Shown: positions 23,693 to 35,169, numbered from the stretch's first letter. The stretch is DNA of 64,000 bases from Anthostomella pinea (GCA_963556695.1 CAUWAG010000011.1:372001-436000); one strand, 5' to 3'. The notes: generated from the letters alone by a model not told the origin. Numbers and translations: made by a program.

Positions 23693-24399
23693 GTACGAAC
23701 ACCATTGCTAGGACACAATCTGCCACCCACTACTTGGACTTCAAAGACGCCTACCACCATTAATGAAGCAGTAAACTAATCAGTTTATATCTGAAATTGA
23801 GTCAGAAACTACCAGGGAAGCTCACTTACATCAATAATTGATGTGTTGAGCTCATTTTCAAAGGCTACATACGGTCTTATGCACAAGATGACTCTGGTTG
23901 ATTCCTGGGTTTACGAGCTAGAAGAGGCCAATCACTTATTAAATAAACGCCAAAAATAAAAAAACAAATATCTAATAAAATATAGACTATTTTCTGTTAA
24001 GAACACAGTAAGTCTTCAAGCTACAAAGGATGGTGCTGAGCTGGCAAGACAAGAAATGGGTAAAGGTAGTTGTCGTCCAAAGAGGTTGGCAGCGCGTGAG
24101 CAATGGTGTAGCGTTTACAGCAACACTGGCCATAATGCGTGAACTTGTACAGTAGAAATAGAAACCTTTGAAGAAGAGGAATTCAATGGATTGAATTAAA
24201 TTGAATACGTTGTGGTGAAGTTATTTCACATGGCAGTTAGAGTGTTCGTGATAAGTGCCAACTCACTTGTAATACCAAGTCGCTTGTCAGCTACGTTACC
24301 TTTATAATAGCGGTACAATCGGGGGACAAAAGTCTCCGTACAGCCCCATTTCTGTACCCCTGACCTGCTACACCTCACAACTCAATTGAACACGAGTTT

Positions 24400-24851
24400 T
24401 GAAGGTGTACAATGAGATGGTGGTTGAAATAGCCCTTCTGAAGCAGCGGATGGAGGCAAAAGACGACAAAATTGAGCATCTATAGCCAAAGAAGCGCTAT
24501 AAGGCCCCTAAGAAAGAGCCTAATTAATGGCTATGAAAGATTGGGGATATCATTGCTGAGCAAATCGAGCATACGGAGGCCGCATGAGCTGCTATTGAGC
24601 AACGGGCAGAGAGACGACGAGTTTTGCGTGAATTGCAGAATTTGTACACTGATGAATCAGAGAAATCACTCTCTAAAGACTCCCTCTCTTCTGAATCATT
24701 AGATTTAGAAGAATTTAACAAAGGGGTGGTTGTTGACAATGGGGATGAGGAAGGATCTGATAAGCCGGATAATGAAGACGACGAGCCCATTGTAATGCGA
24801 TCTTCATGCCGCGCAATCCGCCAGCCTGTATGGTACCAGGTAAACAATTAA
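24400..24851 (+). pseudogene. C-terminus of a pogo-like transposase (family C)
   Basis: A coiled-coil region (VVEIALLKQRMEAKDDKIEHL, with a TAG) is followed by an acidic stretch and the tail DDEPIVMRSSCRAIRQPV. The same tail, on the opposite strand, occurs at 31688-31780. Similar acidic and basic tails end Fot1-like transposases. The catalytic domain is absent. Confidence 0.65.
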
Positions 24852-24917
24852 TATTGCTAAAAACTCTAAAAAATGGCGATTTTAATGCATTTATTATATA
24901 ATTTATAACTTCAATTC

Positions 24918-25131
24918 TGTCACGGCGAGCATACTGGGGAGCTGGGACATGGCCTGCAGTAAGCAGCTATTACTCTATTAACGAGAATATCAAGACTAGA
25001 GAGAAAAGGAAGAGAGAGAGAGAGATAGGTACAGTGGGAGGTTGCCCCTTTAAGGGGATCCTCTGGTCAGATCCTTCCCCTATTGGGAAATATCCACTTG
25101 TCATGGGGGAAGGTCTGTACAGGCCGTCACA
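24918..25131 (-). mobile_element. Gypsy-family solo LTR with target duplication AATTC
   Basis: 214 bp, TGTCACGGCG to GGCCGTCACA on the plus strand. AATTC is repeated exactly at 24913-24917 and 25132-25136, so this is a simple insertion reduced to one LTR. Confidence 0.95.
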
Positions 25132-25208
25132 AATTCGGATGGAGTTGTCTGTGAGTGCAAGTGTGGTCTTTTGGTGTAAAAACTGTCCCACTTGGGGGCC
25201 TCCGCCAT

Positions 25209-25690
25209 TTAATTAATTTTAAGTCTATTAAGAAGAAGTGTATATTTTAATAAATATTGACTTAATTTTAAATTATAAAGCATTTCATTCGAAATATATT
25301 TAAAATGAGTGGCACTAGCTTTAATAGCCACCAGTAAAAAGATTTAAACCTTATAATGACCTAACTCCCGTCGCGTCGTAACACGCCGTATTCATTTAAG
25401 TAATTCAATTATAATACGGTAGTACTTATTACTTAAGCAACCATCCTAAATAACCTTATTGTATCTATTTCTGAAGGACACTAGATACGATCGGATACCA
25501 AGAGTTAATCCAGTGGTTGGGATCTACAACCACATCGGCTGAGCTGCTCATCTCAAGCAAAGACTCACACAGCATGAGGTCTAACACTATGATATTATTT
25601 GACTAGAGGCATACTATATGGACAAGACGATTCCAGTACGTAACTTCCCTACTGAGTGCATTCCCAGAGCCGGTTGCCTTTAGAAATGAC
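25209..25690. other. AT-rich DNA without genes
   Basis: No frame or motif that could be supported; composition suggests RIP-like decay. Confidence 0.5.
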
Positions 25691-25724
25691 TTGTAGTGCA
25701 TAGAGCAAACGAGTTACAGAGTGA

Positions 25725-27480
25725 CAGAGGTACAACGGGGTTTCCCCGCGGGCCGCGGAAGAACTACGGTACAACCCCTAATCCCGTAGGTATATAATCC
25801 CAAAGAGAGTCCAAATTTCTCAACACGGAACATTGAACGATGGGTCAAAGTGGTGGGTCTACCATGATGGGATGCGTCTCATATAAGCCGCCTCCGAGCG
25901 CCTTAAACGTGCGATCCCGAGTATTGAGGCATCATTAGTAGCAGTCGTTCAACAAATGTTTATTTTTTTTGGACCTTTGGGCTTTTGTAATTTTGGGCTC
26001 TTTCTTGTCGTGTCGGATACTGTCTTGCACGGCTTTGTTTGACTGGTGGACTTTTTTTATTTTTGTGCTAAGAGCCATGTGTAACAGAGTGACAGGGCGA
26101 CAGAGTAACAAAGTCACAACTGGGCAGCGCATCATGTCGCGGAAGAACAACAGCACATCTCCAATTGCCTGCCCAACCTATATCATCCCGCCGAAAGCAA
26201 ATCTCTCAACACAAAACCTTGAACGGTGGGTCAAGTTGGTTCCTCTGCAATGACGGGCATTGAGTCCTGAGCGACTTAAAGGACAAACCCAAATAGGAGA
26301 ACCTTTAGTAGCAGTCGTTCAGAGGTTCATTTTTTGGACTTTTGGATTTTTGCCCGTCGCATGAGATCCGTCGCTACTTCGTTTAGTTAATGGACATTAC
26401 TCTTTTGTTTGGAGCGATGTGTAATAGCAACAGAGCGGCAGAGCGACGAGAGACGAGAGTGGCAGTTACAGAGTGACAGAGCGACATAGCGACAGAGCAA
26501 GCAGAGTGACAGCCGGCCGGGTGACCCAAAGGCCGCGTAAGAACCATTAGTAGCGGTCGTTCAAAAGTTCTTTTTTTGGACTTTTGGTCCTTTGTTCGTC
26601 GGGCGAGATGTCTGTGCCTTTTTTTGGTCGGTGCGAATGGCTCTGGTGCTGCTAGCAATGTGCGACAGAGTCATGGAGGTTGTTTCAACTTGTGCGGACC
26701 GGATGGCTGATGTCAATTCGTCTGTGTTCAACTCGTCTTGATACATGAACCCTCTACTACTCGGCCATCTTGCTTCTGCTCACATCTCGAGGCAGCGTGA
26801 GAGGTCGGACCAATCTCCAACGAACGGCCTTCTGGGGAGCAGCCAGAACGGTAAATTGGATGCGGCGTTCCAATGGCCTGAAGAAGCCCAGAAGGCTTTC
26901 CAAGAGATCAAGCAAGGTTGCTTTCGTGTCTGCGACCGTTCTCCGCCATTGGGACAACGCTCTGGACACGGGGGTGGAAACAGCTCCTTCTTCTGGAGCA
27001 GTACCAGGTATGCTGGGTACCTCAGTCGCACGGGACGGCGTGGTATTGACGTCCATCCATACACCCACCCACCACAGCCGCTGCCATTTCCAAGGGCTCG
27101 ACTCATGATCGAGTATGCAATTGCGCTCTGGAAACTCCCTGCCGATGATAGGATTTGAACCCACTGTCGCGTAGCGTATGCTTGTGTAACGAGACTTGAC
27201 CGAGTGTACCCCAGGACACTAGGGCACAGCGGGGTAGCACCAGGGTACCACCCAGGGCCGCGGAAGTACTACGGCAAACCCCCCAACCCCCCACTGCCAC
27301 CATGCACTCCCGGCCCCTGCCTGCCTACGCTATATCATCCCACGCAAAGTCCAAACTCCCAACACCGAACGATTGAGCAATTTGGTTTGTCTCCCATGAC
27401 GGAAACCCGGCTGTAGGCGGACCCGAGGGTTCAAGCCGCGCGCGCGCAGCTGTGGTGGTCATGTGGGTTCACGCCTTTTA
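25725..27480. repeat. Diverged tandem repeat family, three to four units
   Basis: A block resembling GGGCCGCGGAAGAACTACGG, then a TATAATCCC-type and TTGAACGATGGGTCAA-type stretch, recurs near 25750, 26135 and 27255. A second block (TTAGTAGCAGTCGTTCA followed by a T-rich GGACTTTTGG) recurs near 25934, 26307 and 26548, with an ACAGAGCGACAGAG-type microsatellite after it. Units are roughly 240-370 bp and have internal deletions. A Gypsy fragment sits between the third and fourth unit. Confidence 0.6.
26806..27026 (+). pseudogene. Fragment of a Ty3/Gypsy RT-RNase H junction
   Basis: Reads LLGSSQNGK and FQWPEEAQKAFQEIKQ in one frame, then AFVSATVLRHWDNALDTGVE and SSGAVPGML in another. These match the linker before RNase H in Gypsy pol. 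A frameshift lies near 26915. It is from a different element than the one at 13187-19656, and no flanking domains remain. Confidence 0.65.
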
Positions 27481-27750
27481 GAGTCGGCATTCCCGATTGT
27501 TCCGAATCGTCTATTTTTTTGTCTCTTGTTTTGTTGCGCGAGATATCTTGTGACTTTGTTTTGATTGAAGCTTGTAATTTGGAGGCGGCGACGAGTGCCT
27601 GTTGATTCGCTTGAGCTTATGCCATGGTTTTTGATCCTCAGTGAATGGATGGAGCGGCTGCTTGGTCGTAAGAGAGAAGAAGTCAGGGCATCTGTCGCCA
27701 AGAAGCCATCGCTTGAGCTGCTGCCGCACTCGTGATGTGACCGGCGGGAG

Positions 27751-27882
27751 TTTTGTTTGTTTGTTTGTTTGTTTTGTATTTAACGTGGGGGGTAGCACCT
27801 CAGTAGTGCAGACCACGCCTCCCAGAGCCTCTGCATCGCAGGGTTGTGGAGGTCTCAAGAAAATAAGTACAGTCAGTCCCGC
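27751..27882 (-). mobile_element. Dead-on-arrival LINE A stub (132 bp)
   Basis: Matches the last about 110 bp of LINE A in reverse orientation and ends in a (AAAC)n tail. It is flanked by a perfect 13-bp duplication TGACCGGCGGGAG (27738-27750 and 27883-27895), diagnostic of target-primed insertion. Confidence 0.95.
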
Positions 27883-27895
27883 TGACCGGCGGGAG

Positions 27896-28430
27896 TCATA
27901 CCAAGTTGCAAGGGCTACACACCACGCGAAAAGCGCTTCGGCCGCGACGGCAGCAAGTCCGCCGGCGGTAGGGCATGGTAGGCAAGCCAATTATTTGCAG
28001 CATGGTTTCGAAAGCCACTTCTGAATAGATGTAGATGGTGTTGGGTAGGTGGGCAGTGGCGCATGGAGATGTAGGCTGAAAGTCCTCCTTGAGCGGTGTG
28101 AGAAGGAGGCACATGGGCAATGCTCGCGGCGGCAGTAATAAAGGCAAGGCAAGACACACTCGGGCATAAAGAAAACCCGGCAGGAGCATCATGTCTTCAT
28201 ATTGCCACGCGACTGCTTACAAGTACTTCCCCAATAGAACAAGAAGAACCCGAAGTCCTCGGGAGTTGCCTTGCTTAAGGCAAGGGCATAGTACAAACAA
28301 CAGCAGTGAATACATACTTCAGCGGCACAGTCGTCAAAACTTCATCCTAAGGTCCAAGAAGCAGCGGTACAACTACGATATCCTACCCACCACTCAGACT
28401 ACCAAAACTGTTATAGCCCCCCATTAAGTT
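27896..28430. other. GC-moderate stretch, nothing recognised
   Basis: Short frames occur on both strands but none shows protein-like character or splice structure that I can support. Confidence 0.45.
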
Positions 28431-28825
28431 AACATGTTCACTTATAGCGAATCCAGCCGTTTTTAAAGGTATTTATACCGTAATTAGTTCGCTAAATAGC
28501 CCTTTTTAAAGATTTACCTTAATTTAAATCAATTTAGCAGGACCCGGCGATGAGGGGGTCTTTTACCCGTGATTTTTACCCTTTATAAGCGCAAATTTGC
28601 TTTTTATAAAGCGGTTGTTTTATATACAACGTAATATCGTAACTTTTAAAATACTTTTTTATACAAAAATAATTATAGTAAATCTTGTATTAAATGTTAG
28701 GAATAATAAGCTATTAGTTTAAAAGTCCGCTTGAAAATAAGGTATTTTTAAATAAACGCTATCGGACTGCATTAACACTAAAACTGTAAGAAATAAACTA
28801 ATTAAAAAGTAAGAAATATATTTAG

Positions 28826-29029
28826 TGTTGGATCCATGCGATTCCAGCCTGCAAACCATCTATACCAGGACCCACATGTATGATTAGATAAGTGATCAGA
28901 TACCGGATTACGAGGTCACTTAGCCAGACATATAGGTCCAGTTAATCTACCCAATCCAACCATCAGCAACATCATAACCTTGACCCCATACTCGAGTATT
29001 ATGATTGATCGTTCAAGCCTGTTCCTACA
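28826..29029 (+). mobile_element. LTR, family L2, copy 1 (204 bp)
   Basis: Starts TGTTGGATCC and ends GTTCCTACA. It matches the LTR at 46454-46657. Its last 119 bp are identical to copy 2 at 29432-29550, but the first 85 bp differ at many sites. No clean target duplication (TTTAG versus GTTAT). Confidence 0.75.
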
Positions 29030-29348
29030 GTTATAATTTTATAAGTATTACCCTTTTTTTTCCCCGCTTAAAATCGATAAATATGTAACTGGCTCTTTTT
29101 TAATAATAAGTTTTATGAACAATATATAGTTATATTTTGTACTGGTATATATTTCAATTGGTTTAATTACTTAATCACGGGATTTCCAACGCCCTAAAAA
29201 CTGCTTATTGCAAGCAGTTCGCTTAGTTAGCTAATTTAATTAATATTGCCTTTATAAAAAGATTAACTTGATTAAATTTTAAGTTAAAGCATAAAAAAAA
29301 GATTTCAAATTATTAAAAAATAGCTTATCAGCTGTAAAAAGACGTTCA

Positions 29349-29550
29349 TATTAGATCCATGTGATTCCACATTCAAACCATCCATACAGAACCCACATGT
29401 ATGATTAGATAAGAGATTGAATACCAGATTGTGAGGTCACTTAGCCAGACATATAGGTCCAGTTAATCTACCCAATCCAACCATCAGCAACATCATAACC
29501 TTGACCCCATACTCGAGTATTATGATTGATCGTTCAAGCCTGTTCCTACA
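29349..29550 (+). mobile_element. LTR, family L2, copy 2 (202 bp)
   Basis: Starts TATTAGATCC, a decayed form of TGTTGGATCC, and ends GTTCCTACA. It is in the same orientation as copy 1, about 320 bp downstream. The pair could be ends of a miniature or gutted element, or two solo LTRs. Confidence 0.7.
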
Positions 29551-29555
29551 ATATA

Positions 29556-29760
29556 TTTGAATATTTATATATGTATATATTTATATATTTATATATTTAT
29601 ATATTTATCTTTTCATCTTTTTATCTCTTCATACTTTTATCTCTTCATATTTTCATGTTTTCATATTTCTGTATTTTCATATTTTCGTATTTTTATATTT
29701 TCGTATTTTTATATTTTTATATTTTCATACTTTTATAGTTTTTTTTCATGTTTTTTTTTA
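29556..29760. repeat. Low-complexity TATTTTCATA-type tract
   Basis: Short T-rich units of the type TATATTT and TATTTTCATA are repeated for about 200 bp. Apparent reading frames through it are artefacts. Confidence 0.8.
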
Positions 29761-30725
29761 CTTTTATAAAAGTAATTATCAAATCTTATAAAACGGTATA
29801 TAGTGTTTTAAATACGCTTCAAGGTTTTACCGTGCTATATAATGTAGCTTTTCCATTCATATTTATGAATAAATAGAATTTTTCAATAAAAATAAAACAC
29901 AATATAAAGTTGAAAAATCTTATCATATAAACTGGGTCTTTTAAGCAGTAAAGGTTCTTATGTCTTTTTGTTAGCTATTAATGAATGAAGTATTTAATCT
30001 GGTGGCTTACAACCACAGTATCTGCTAGCGCCTTGCTAGTGCAGTCAATATTAGCTATTTTAAGGTATCTCTGTTTTATTTAAAAGTAACATTGACTTAA
30101 TAATCAATTAATTCAATTATCAATCAAGAATAAGTTAAAAAATAAAATTACTTTAAAAGTGCTGTAAACTAAGTAAACTAATAAAGCTCTTAGTTATATA
30201 TTTTTAAGTCAAGTAATTAAATAAATATATTAAATGCTTAGTTAAAAATATATCGAGTGTTTATTTATTATAGACAATGTTTGTTTTGAAATAAATTAAA
30301 TGTTTAATTAACGGTGTAATTATGAATTTAATATTAAGTATTTAATTAATTAAAACGTAACATACCTGATCGTTATCAGGTTAACAAGATAAAAATACCT
30401 AGAATTATACTTCATAGGTACTTATATAAAGGTACACATCTTTATCTTAAATAATAGCGATTAATTTATCGAGGTAGCTGTCGGTATAATGCTAGATAAA
30501 CAGAGTTAGCTTTAAATAGCTTTGAATTAGCTGTATTTTGAATTACTACGGTCGAAATAATTATTGGCCTAATCTGGTAGTAGCCGAAAAAAGACATAAA
30601 AAAAGAAATATGAGGACTTTATATATATTTTACTTACCAAGCTTTAAATTATTTGGTTTTTTAATATATGTATTAAAAGGTTTGATAATATACAATAAAA
30701 TACAGGATTTTATAACCTCTATTCT

Positions 30726-30939
30726 TGTCACGGCGAGCATACTGGGGAGCTGGGACATGGCCTGCAGCAAGCAGCTATTACTCTATTGACGAGAATATCA
30801 AGACTAGAGAGAAAAGGAAGAGAGAGAGAGAGATAGGTACAGTGGGAGGTTGCCCCTTTAAGGGGATCCTCTAGTCAGATCCTTCCCCTATTGGGAAGTA
30901 TCCGCTTATCATGTGGGAAGGTCTATGCAGGCCGTCACA
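30726..30939 (-). mobile_element. Gypsy-family solo LTR with target duplication ATTCT
   Basis: 214 bp, nearly identical to the copy at 24918. ATTCT is repeated exactly at 30721-30725 and 30940-30944. It is GC-balanced inside very AT-rich DNA, so it arrived after the surroundings had decayed or escaped the mutation process. Confidence 0.95.
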
Positions 30940-30944
30940 ATTCT

Positions 30945-31530
30945 CAATATAAATTTAATAATGAATGTTTTTAAAAAATGAAATTAATGTTATATTAAAA
31001 GTATCTGTAAGCTTACAATTAGGGGTTTTATAATCGTGTTATAATATTAAAAAGTATCTTATATTTCCTATAACAAACGTGTTTATTTTCATAAATAAGA
31101 TATAATATTAAGAGCTTTAACGTATAAACTAAGAAAATTAATGAATGAAGATATACACTTCTTTAAACCATAGCTTAGAGATAAAGTTATAATAAAATAA
31201 TCAAGATACTTTAAAGTTATAAGAAGTTCTAAGATAAGAAAAAAATTTAAACTAATAAAACAATATAACTTGCGATTTAAAATAACTTTAATCATATTAT
31301 AGTAGTCGTAAATTATCTCCTTAGTTTAATAATTATACTACTTTACTTTAAGTAAGACTTCAAGTATTTTACGTTATTTTCTTTCCATTGTATATTTAAT
31401 TATATATAATTAAGTAAAATACTAGAATAAAAAGAAGATTTCTATAAATGTTGTCTAAAATAAGCTTATATTAATAAGTACGAGTTATAAATCAAAACTT
31501 CCAAAGTTGACTTCTTTTATTCTTGAAACC
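30945..31530. other. AT-rich DNA without genes
   Basis: RIP-like composition; nothing recognisable. Confidence 0.55.
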
Positions 31531-31532
31531 TA

Positions 31533-32860
31533 GTGGCGAGAGCTCTTAAGTGGAACAGCCTCTTATAAGAGATAATCTTTACACTAAACGACCACACTTA
31601 TACGCACGAACAACTCCATGTCAGTCAAAGCTATAACTTATATAATAAATAAATTATAACCGCCTTTCCTTACAATTTTTGGCAGTATTAATTGTTTACT
31701 TGATACCGTATAGGCTGGCGGATTGCGCGGCGTGAAGATCGCATTACAATCGGCTCGTTGTTTTTATTATTCGGCTTATCAAACCCTTCCTTGTTCCTAT
31801 TATTAATAACTATCTTTTCGTTTAGTTTTATTAAATCGTTATATTTAGAAGCAGGAGTTTTTAGATAGTAATCCATTTTCCTACTGTAGTTTATGTACGG
31901 TCGTCGTTAGATTTAACGTTAGCTCCTTCTAAGATAGAACTGCATATTGGAAGGCCATTAAACCTATAATTTCCTGGTTAGCCGTTTAAACCCAACTTTA
32001 AATAGATAATTTACGTACTGCCCGCCCTCTATAATGCCCTATCTATCAAGATTTGCTCGGTTTTTAGGTTTGATAAAAAAGAACTTTTTATAAAGATCAT
32101 AGAACGCATTTACGTTTTTAAGCGTAGCATCGTTAATACGCTTGGAGTTAAGTTTTTAGCCCATTTTGGTTTTAATCTTTTTATACGGGCGGATAAAGTT
32201 TGATATGTAATGGCTCTTTAAATGATCTGATTTTCCTTGAGATTTTAAGATCCAGCAGATAATAAACTTGACGTTGCCGTAAGCTGTCGCATGGCCGGCC
32301 TTTTTTTAATATAGAATCTATAAAATAGCCTTTTTTTTCTTAAAAAGGGCTTAACTTTTAAGCATAAGAATGCCCCTCTTGCACTGTGCTAGTTAGTCGT
32401 ATTTTGGTGCCGTTTATCTTGCAAAAAAGAGTTGATTTATGTACTTTTTAGAGATGATAAGCCTTGCAGAAGGATAGGCTATTATTTATAACAGCTATTG
32501 CTTCTGCGAGGTTTTCCTTAATGTACAAAGGAGGCATTTTGTCGGATTGAAACCGCTATTACTTATAGAAAAAAACTAGAAAAAAAGAATAGCAAGACTT
32601 TTATAAGATAGGAAGTAATAGGGGGCACGGATTTTATTACCCTTTAGGTTACGCCCAGAAGTGCTAACTTCCGACCTCTACCACGGGACATTCTGCAGCG
32701 GCGGACCTAATAAAATCTATTTTTTTTTTAAAAATACTAAGAAAAGATGACTCTATTGCCGTACTTACGGTATCTAGGGCTTTATTGCCGATAGAGATGT
32801 GTATAAGTGAACATTGTGATGTTGGGTGTGAAAAGTGTCCCACTTGGTGGCCCCCGCCGT
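31533..32860 (-). mobile_element. Pogo-like family C copy, decayed (1328 bp)
   Basis: Bounded by TA at 31531-31532 and 32861-32862, with related terminal repeats at both ends (GTGGCGAG...AAGTGG on the left; on the right the inverse of ACGGCGGGGG...AAGTGGGACA). The right terminus is well preserved, the left strongly C-to-T changed. At 1.3 kb it is shorter than an autonomous element and probably internally deleted. Confidence 0.75.
31688..32537 (-). pseudogene. Pogo-like transposase remnant (family C)
   Basis: Starts MPPLYIKENLAEAIAVINN, the helix-turn-helix start of pogo/Fot1-like transposases, at 32537. It ends with NNEPIVMRSSRRAIRQPI and a stop at 31688. Between them stops are frequent, and the region carrying the second and third catalytic residues is missing. 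Confidence 0.7.
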
Positions 32861-32862
32861 TA

Positions 32863-35004
32863 TCACATCTCGAACGTCTCACCTTCAAGCCTAAGGCATA
32901 AGTTATAGCATCCGTGCCCCCGTGCTTATCGAATCTTTCCGACTATCACCCCTCCGGAAGCCCACAGCGCACCCCCAAGCCCGAGTGCGAGGTCGTGCCG
33001 CTATTGGCAATCTTTGTAAGAGTATACCAGATTATCGCTGGGTTGGTAATCGAGGGCAAGTTATTTTCAAGCTGGCCGCCTATGCCGTCATAGGCGCGGA
33101 AAATCAGAGATAGTGCTTGACTCCGACTCGAGCATCATTGTTCATGACAACGCCGATCAAGGAGCTGCACGACGTCCAGTACCCGCGGCTGAGAAAGCAG
33201 AGAGCCACGGGTCGATCTCGCGCCGCCAGACGACGGGAAATAGGTTGAGGTGGGAGACGTCCCGGTGCGGGATGAAGTAGAGCGGGAAGTGTGCGTCTGC
33301 GCTGGATGAGGAGCTGTGGATGGATGCGGCCGCCGCTTATGAGATCAAGGTCTTCGGTCTTCTGTTGAATGGCGCGCAAGCCACCGTGGCGTTCAGGGAG
33401 GTGGCAGTGCACCAACAAGGCCAATAGGGCATTTTTAGGCCACTTAGCCCACAGCAGGATTTTCACACAGACACAACAACATCACGCATTACACCAGAAT
33501 ATACGTTTTCACCTATCTGAAAGCCCGCACGCACTGTTTGACATCTTCCTCAACGCGAAGGGCGAAGGGAATGCACCCTCGGCTTAATCGTGCCACAAAC
33601 TGGCTCGGCACACCGCCGTCGGCCGCACGAGTGCAGCTAGTGAGGTTTAACGTATGTTCAGAGTTGCGGTGGGATAAGCAGACGAGCTTTCACTAAACGA
33701 CTGTTGGCCTCGCTCTTTCGTAGCCCGTTTATCCTATTGTTGAATTTTTTAACTTACCGAGCAGGCACCTATCCGTCCGTCGGTCCATCGCCGCCAGAGA
33801 AAAGGACCCTCACTCCCTCAGAGCCAAGGTCCTTAATCTCGGGCCTGGAGTCGCTCGATCTCGGGTCATATCGTGCTAATGGTCTCACGCTCCTCGATTC
33901 TCGGACTCGGTCTCGGTCTCCGTCTCAGTCCGAGTCTCTTTCATCCTATTGGGAAGGCAAAGGCGTGTTTGACCAGGTTGACGTCGGCCTATCATGCTCT
34001 GGCTCGTCACCGTCTGTCCATGCGGCTTCCTCAAGCAGGGCGATGTTGCCTTGTACTACAATGCTTCGCATGGTGCTCTGTTGGATGCTCGTGAGATCCT
34101 GGGATTACGCGCATCAAGCTGAAGAGATGATGGACTCACCGTTGAATGGGCCACGATACGTGATTTCCGTCCAGATGAAGGCTTGGTGATACTGACCGGT
34201 GGCATGCGCAAACTGGTCAGCTGAATACTCGTTTTTCTTCTTGTAATGACTGTCCGGAGCGGGGATCTTGTGTTTCCTTCGAATGGATACTTGCTTATCT
34301 TATGATAATAGTCGATCTGTCTTTTCGTTCGGTAATGAGAGCAGTTCTTTCACTCTAGCCGGTAACCTCACTGCCGTGGGAGTGACGTATGCAGGTCCGC
34401 TTCATAAGTCCAACCCCTTGGCTTTCACTCTCGAGTGGTCTAGCCATCATTCTAGCCCTTCGTACAATGTGTTTGAAATTCTTCATGAATCACTTGCTAC
34501 GTTGCTGTGTGGCGTGAGACTTACAGCCTGCCAACCAGCTTGGTTTTCTGTTTATCTCTCTTAGGCGCTTGGTTTCGATGGATATCCAACCGGCAATCAG
34601 CTTCATCCTCGACAGCGACAGAGACTTCAACCTATCAAGGTTTTGACGTCCCTAGTACCGCCTGCTTCGGTAGTTTAACGGTAACGACGATAAGGGCAAT
34701 AAAGATGAGTGACAGGGGCTTTGAAGTCCAGGGAGGGAGGCCAAGCTTGCTGCTAATTTAGTCACTGGTGTAGTGTAGTCATCGACAGGACAGGGGAAGA
34801 ACCGTACTGGGCTAGTAATGGCACTGGAAATGATGACTTCATCGGTGCGGTAGTTGGACGGAAACGATACTCCTTACGCCTATTTGCGTGCGAGGGTATT
34901 GACACCACCGTCAATCGCAGTCGTGTCTTGACTATATCCAGCACCCACTACCGTTATTTCCAACCGGCGTTGCCATCATCACCGACGTGATAATGTCCTA
35001 CTTA
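32863..35004. other. GC-moderate region with uncertain coding remnants
   Basis: Two stretches have protein-like character but no identifiable family. On the minus strand around 33130-33330, one frame reads DAHFPLYFIPHRDVSHLNLF. On the plus strand around 33990-34224, one frame reads LKQGDVALYYNASHGALLDA and then, after a shift, LTVEWATIRDFRPDEGLV. These could be degraded host genes. A TCTCGG-type microsatellite lies near 33893-33940. Confidence 0.35.
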
Positions 35005-35087
35005 CCATCCCCCCCATAGAAGTCGGACACCCCCACTAGTCGGACAGCCAAACCCCACCATCACCACCAAAATACCCCTTTATTCAC
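35005..35087 (+). repeat. Left terminal inverted repeat of element E
   Basis: Begins CCATCCCCCCCATAGAAG and includes a GTCGGACA-type motif twice; pairs with 37163-37246. Confidence 0.9.
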
Positions 35088-35169
35088 ACACATATAAAAG
35101 AAGTCATTCAGATCAGAGAAATTCAGCAAAATTATTATTTGAGAGCGCTGAAGCTGCTCATTTATACAT

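Larger units (their letters stand above)
22552..24200 (+). pseudogene. Fot1-like transposase remnant
   Basis: Recognisable blocks are FDETGFIMGIIGSGM (first catalytic Asp), QQGNREWSTAISA, IILDGHESHHSHVF (second Asp) and HRLQPLDVGYF (third Asp). The C-terminal zinc knuckle region has lost its first and last cysteine codons. Several stops from TGG or CAG codons fit RIP-like mutation. Insertions at 23259 and 23520 further break it. Confidence 0.85.
22544..24296 (+). mobile_element. Decayed, 5'-truncated Fot1/pogo-like copy
   Basis: Aligns with the intact element at 57931-59790 starting from position 58369 of that copy. The right terminal repeat ends at 24296 and is followed by TA. Its last 43 bp closely match the inverse of the intact copy's left end. 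The left third was lost at the junction with the solo LTR. Two small LTRs are inserted at 23259-23406 and 23520-23692. Most differences from the intact copy are C to T or G to A. Confidence 0.9.
24390..25208 (+). mobile_element. 3' part of a second pogo-like family (family C)
   Basis: Carries a transposase C-terminus and the terminal repeat that also bounds the copy at 31533-32860 (AAGTGGGACA-type motif next to a GGCGGGGGCC-type end). A Gypsy-family solo LTR is inserted at 24918-25131. The left end is missing; the right end of the Fot1-like relic lies about 90 bp upstream. Confidence 0.7.
28431..30725. other. AT-rich, RIP-like block
   Basis: Very rich in A and T with stops in all frames; only the LTRs at 28826-29029 and 29349-29550 and a low-complexity tract stand out. 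Confidence 0.6.

Noticed and set aside
27125..27206. tRNA-like sequence with B-box GGTTCAAATCC on the minus strand
   Set aside because: The B-box is perfect, but no matching acceptor stem, D arm or anticodon stem could be built. It may be a tRNA or SINE relic at most.
29526..29769. Two overlapping 70-codon frames rich in Tyr, Ile and Phe
   Set aside because: They are translations of a T-rich low-complexity tract.
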